Origin: an uncultured Collinsella sp.
GTDB taxonomy: Bacteria > Actinomycetota > Coriobacteriia > Coriobacteriales > Coriobacteriaceae
Length of the DNA stretch: 14,131 bases
Direction: 5' to 3'
Assembly (NCBI GenBank): GCA_902495525.1
Contig: CABUXL010000040.1
Location: forward strand, 1-14,131
A model generated the notes under the pieces. It saw only the letters and a program-made list of their open reading frames with translations. It had not been told where the DNA came from and made no database searches. This document shows, in pieces, positions 13,980-14,131 of this stretch. Position 1 is the stretch's first letter; each line of letters opens with the position of its first letter. A program made the translations under genes and the position numbers.

Positions 13980-14010
13980 AAAGGGTTCCGCAAGTGCGGG
14001 ACCCTTTTTT
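13980..14010 (+). terminator. Intrinsic terminator after secG
   Basis: AAAGGGTTCCGC (13980-13991) pairs with GCGGGACCCTTT (13996-14007), with one G-U pair, around the loop AAGT, and a run of six T residues ends at 14010. Clear rho-independent terminator. Confidence 0.94.
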
Positions 14011-14016
14011 GTTTCA

Positions 14017-14096
14017 AGACTTTAGTCTGCTGGCCGCGCAGCGGCCAGCTTTAAACCACCCGCTACGCGGGTGGAGACAAACGGCTTTACAAAGCC
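14017..14096. repeat. Four consecutive small palindromes at the right edge
   Basis: Four hairpins follow one another: AGACT/AGTCT (14017-14028), GCTGGCCGC/GCGGCCAGC with loop GCA (14029-14049), CCACCCGC/GCGGGTGG with loop TAC (14056-14074) and GGCTT/AAGCC with loop TACA (14083-14096). All stems are perfect. No gene is seen from 13957 to the end of the window. The arrangement suggests a structured RNA, a dispersed palindromic repeat or the subterminal hairpins of an IS200/IS605-type element whose body lies outside the window. Confidence 0.7.
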
Positions 14097-14131
14097 ACCC
14101 CTCCGACCGATATTGACGATTGTTCAGGCCG

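Noticed and set aside
14017..14096. CRISPR array at the right edge
   Set aside because: The palindromes differ from each other in sequence and length and there are no repeat-spacer units.

Overview
The window is 14.1 kb of GC-rich DNA with every supported gene on the + strand. The most likely source is a gut actinobacterium of the class Coriobacteriia, with Collinsella as the best guess. The reasons are the block rapZ-whiA-gap-pgk-tpiA-secG, which is the classic actinobacterial arrangement, the strong preference for C-ending codons in the glycolytic genes, the Arg-type P-loop of RapZ seen in actinobacteria, and an adjoining sialic-acid cluster of the kind found in gut commensals. The genus is inferred from gene content, not from a database match.

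Left half (1-6714): an amino-sugar (sialic acid) utilisation cluster. Two ATPase subunits of an oligopeptide/nickel-type ABC importer (oppD-like and oppF-like) come first; the permeases and binding protein presumably lie left of the window. Next are a CE7-family acetylesterase with an intact catalytic triad and, overlapping it by 8 bp, a diverged paralogue that has lost the nucleophilic serine. These are followed by an N-acetylneuraminate lyase-type aldolase (nanA), a ROK-family kinase (nanK) and ManNAc-6-phosphate epimerase (nanE). Read together: import of sialic acid, removal of O-acetyl groups, cleavage to ManNAc and pyruvate, phosphorylation, and epimerisation to GlcNAc-6-phosphate. The junctions oppF/esterase, pseudo-esterase/nanA, nanA/nanK and nanK/nanE each carry an inverted repeat; the last two are large (about 95-98 nt).

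Right half (6715-13956): rapZ and whiA, separated by only 6 bp with the usual yvcK/cofD gene missing between them, then a 193-bp AT-rich control region and the lower-glycolysis genes gap, pgk, tpiA and gpmI, then secG. gap is followed by a strong intrinsic terminator only 56 bp before pgk. pgk and tpiA overlap by 8 bp, tpiA and gpmI are 5 bp apart, and gpmI and secG each end in an intrinsic terminator.

Right edge (14011-14131): no gene; four small palindromes in a row, which look like a structured element or the end of a mobile element continuing beyond the window. No tRNA, rRNA, CRISPR array, complete insertion sequence or origin was seen. The points most worth a second look are the active/inactive CE7 esterase pair, the two large intercistronic structures, and the palindromes at the right edge.
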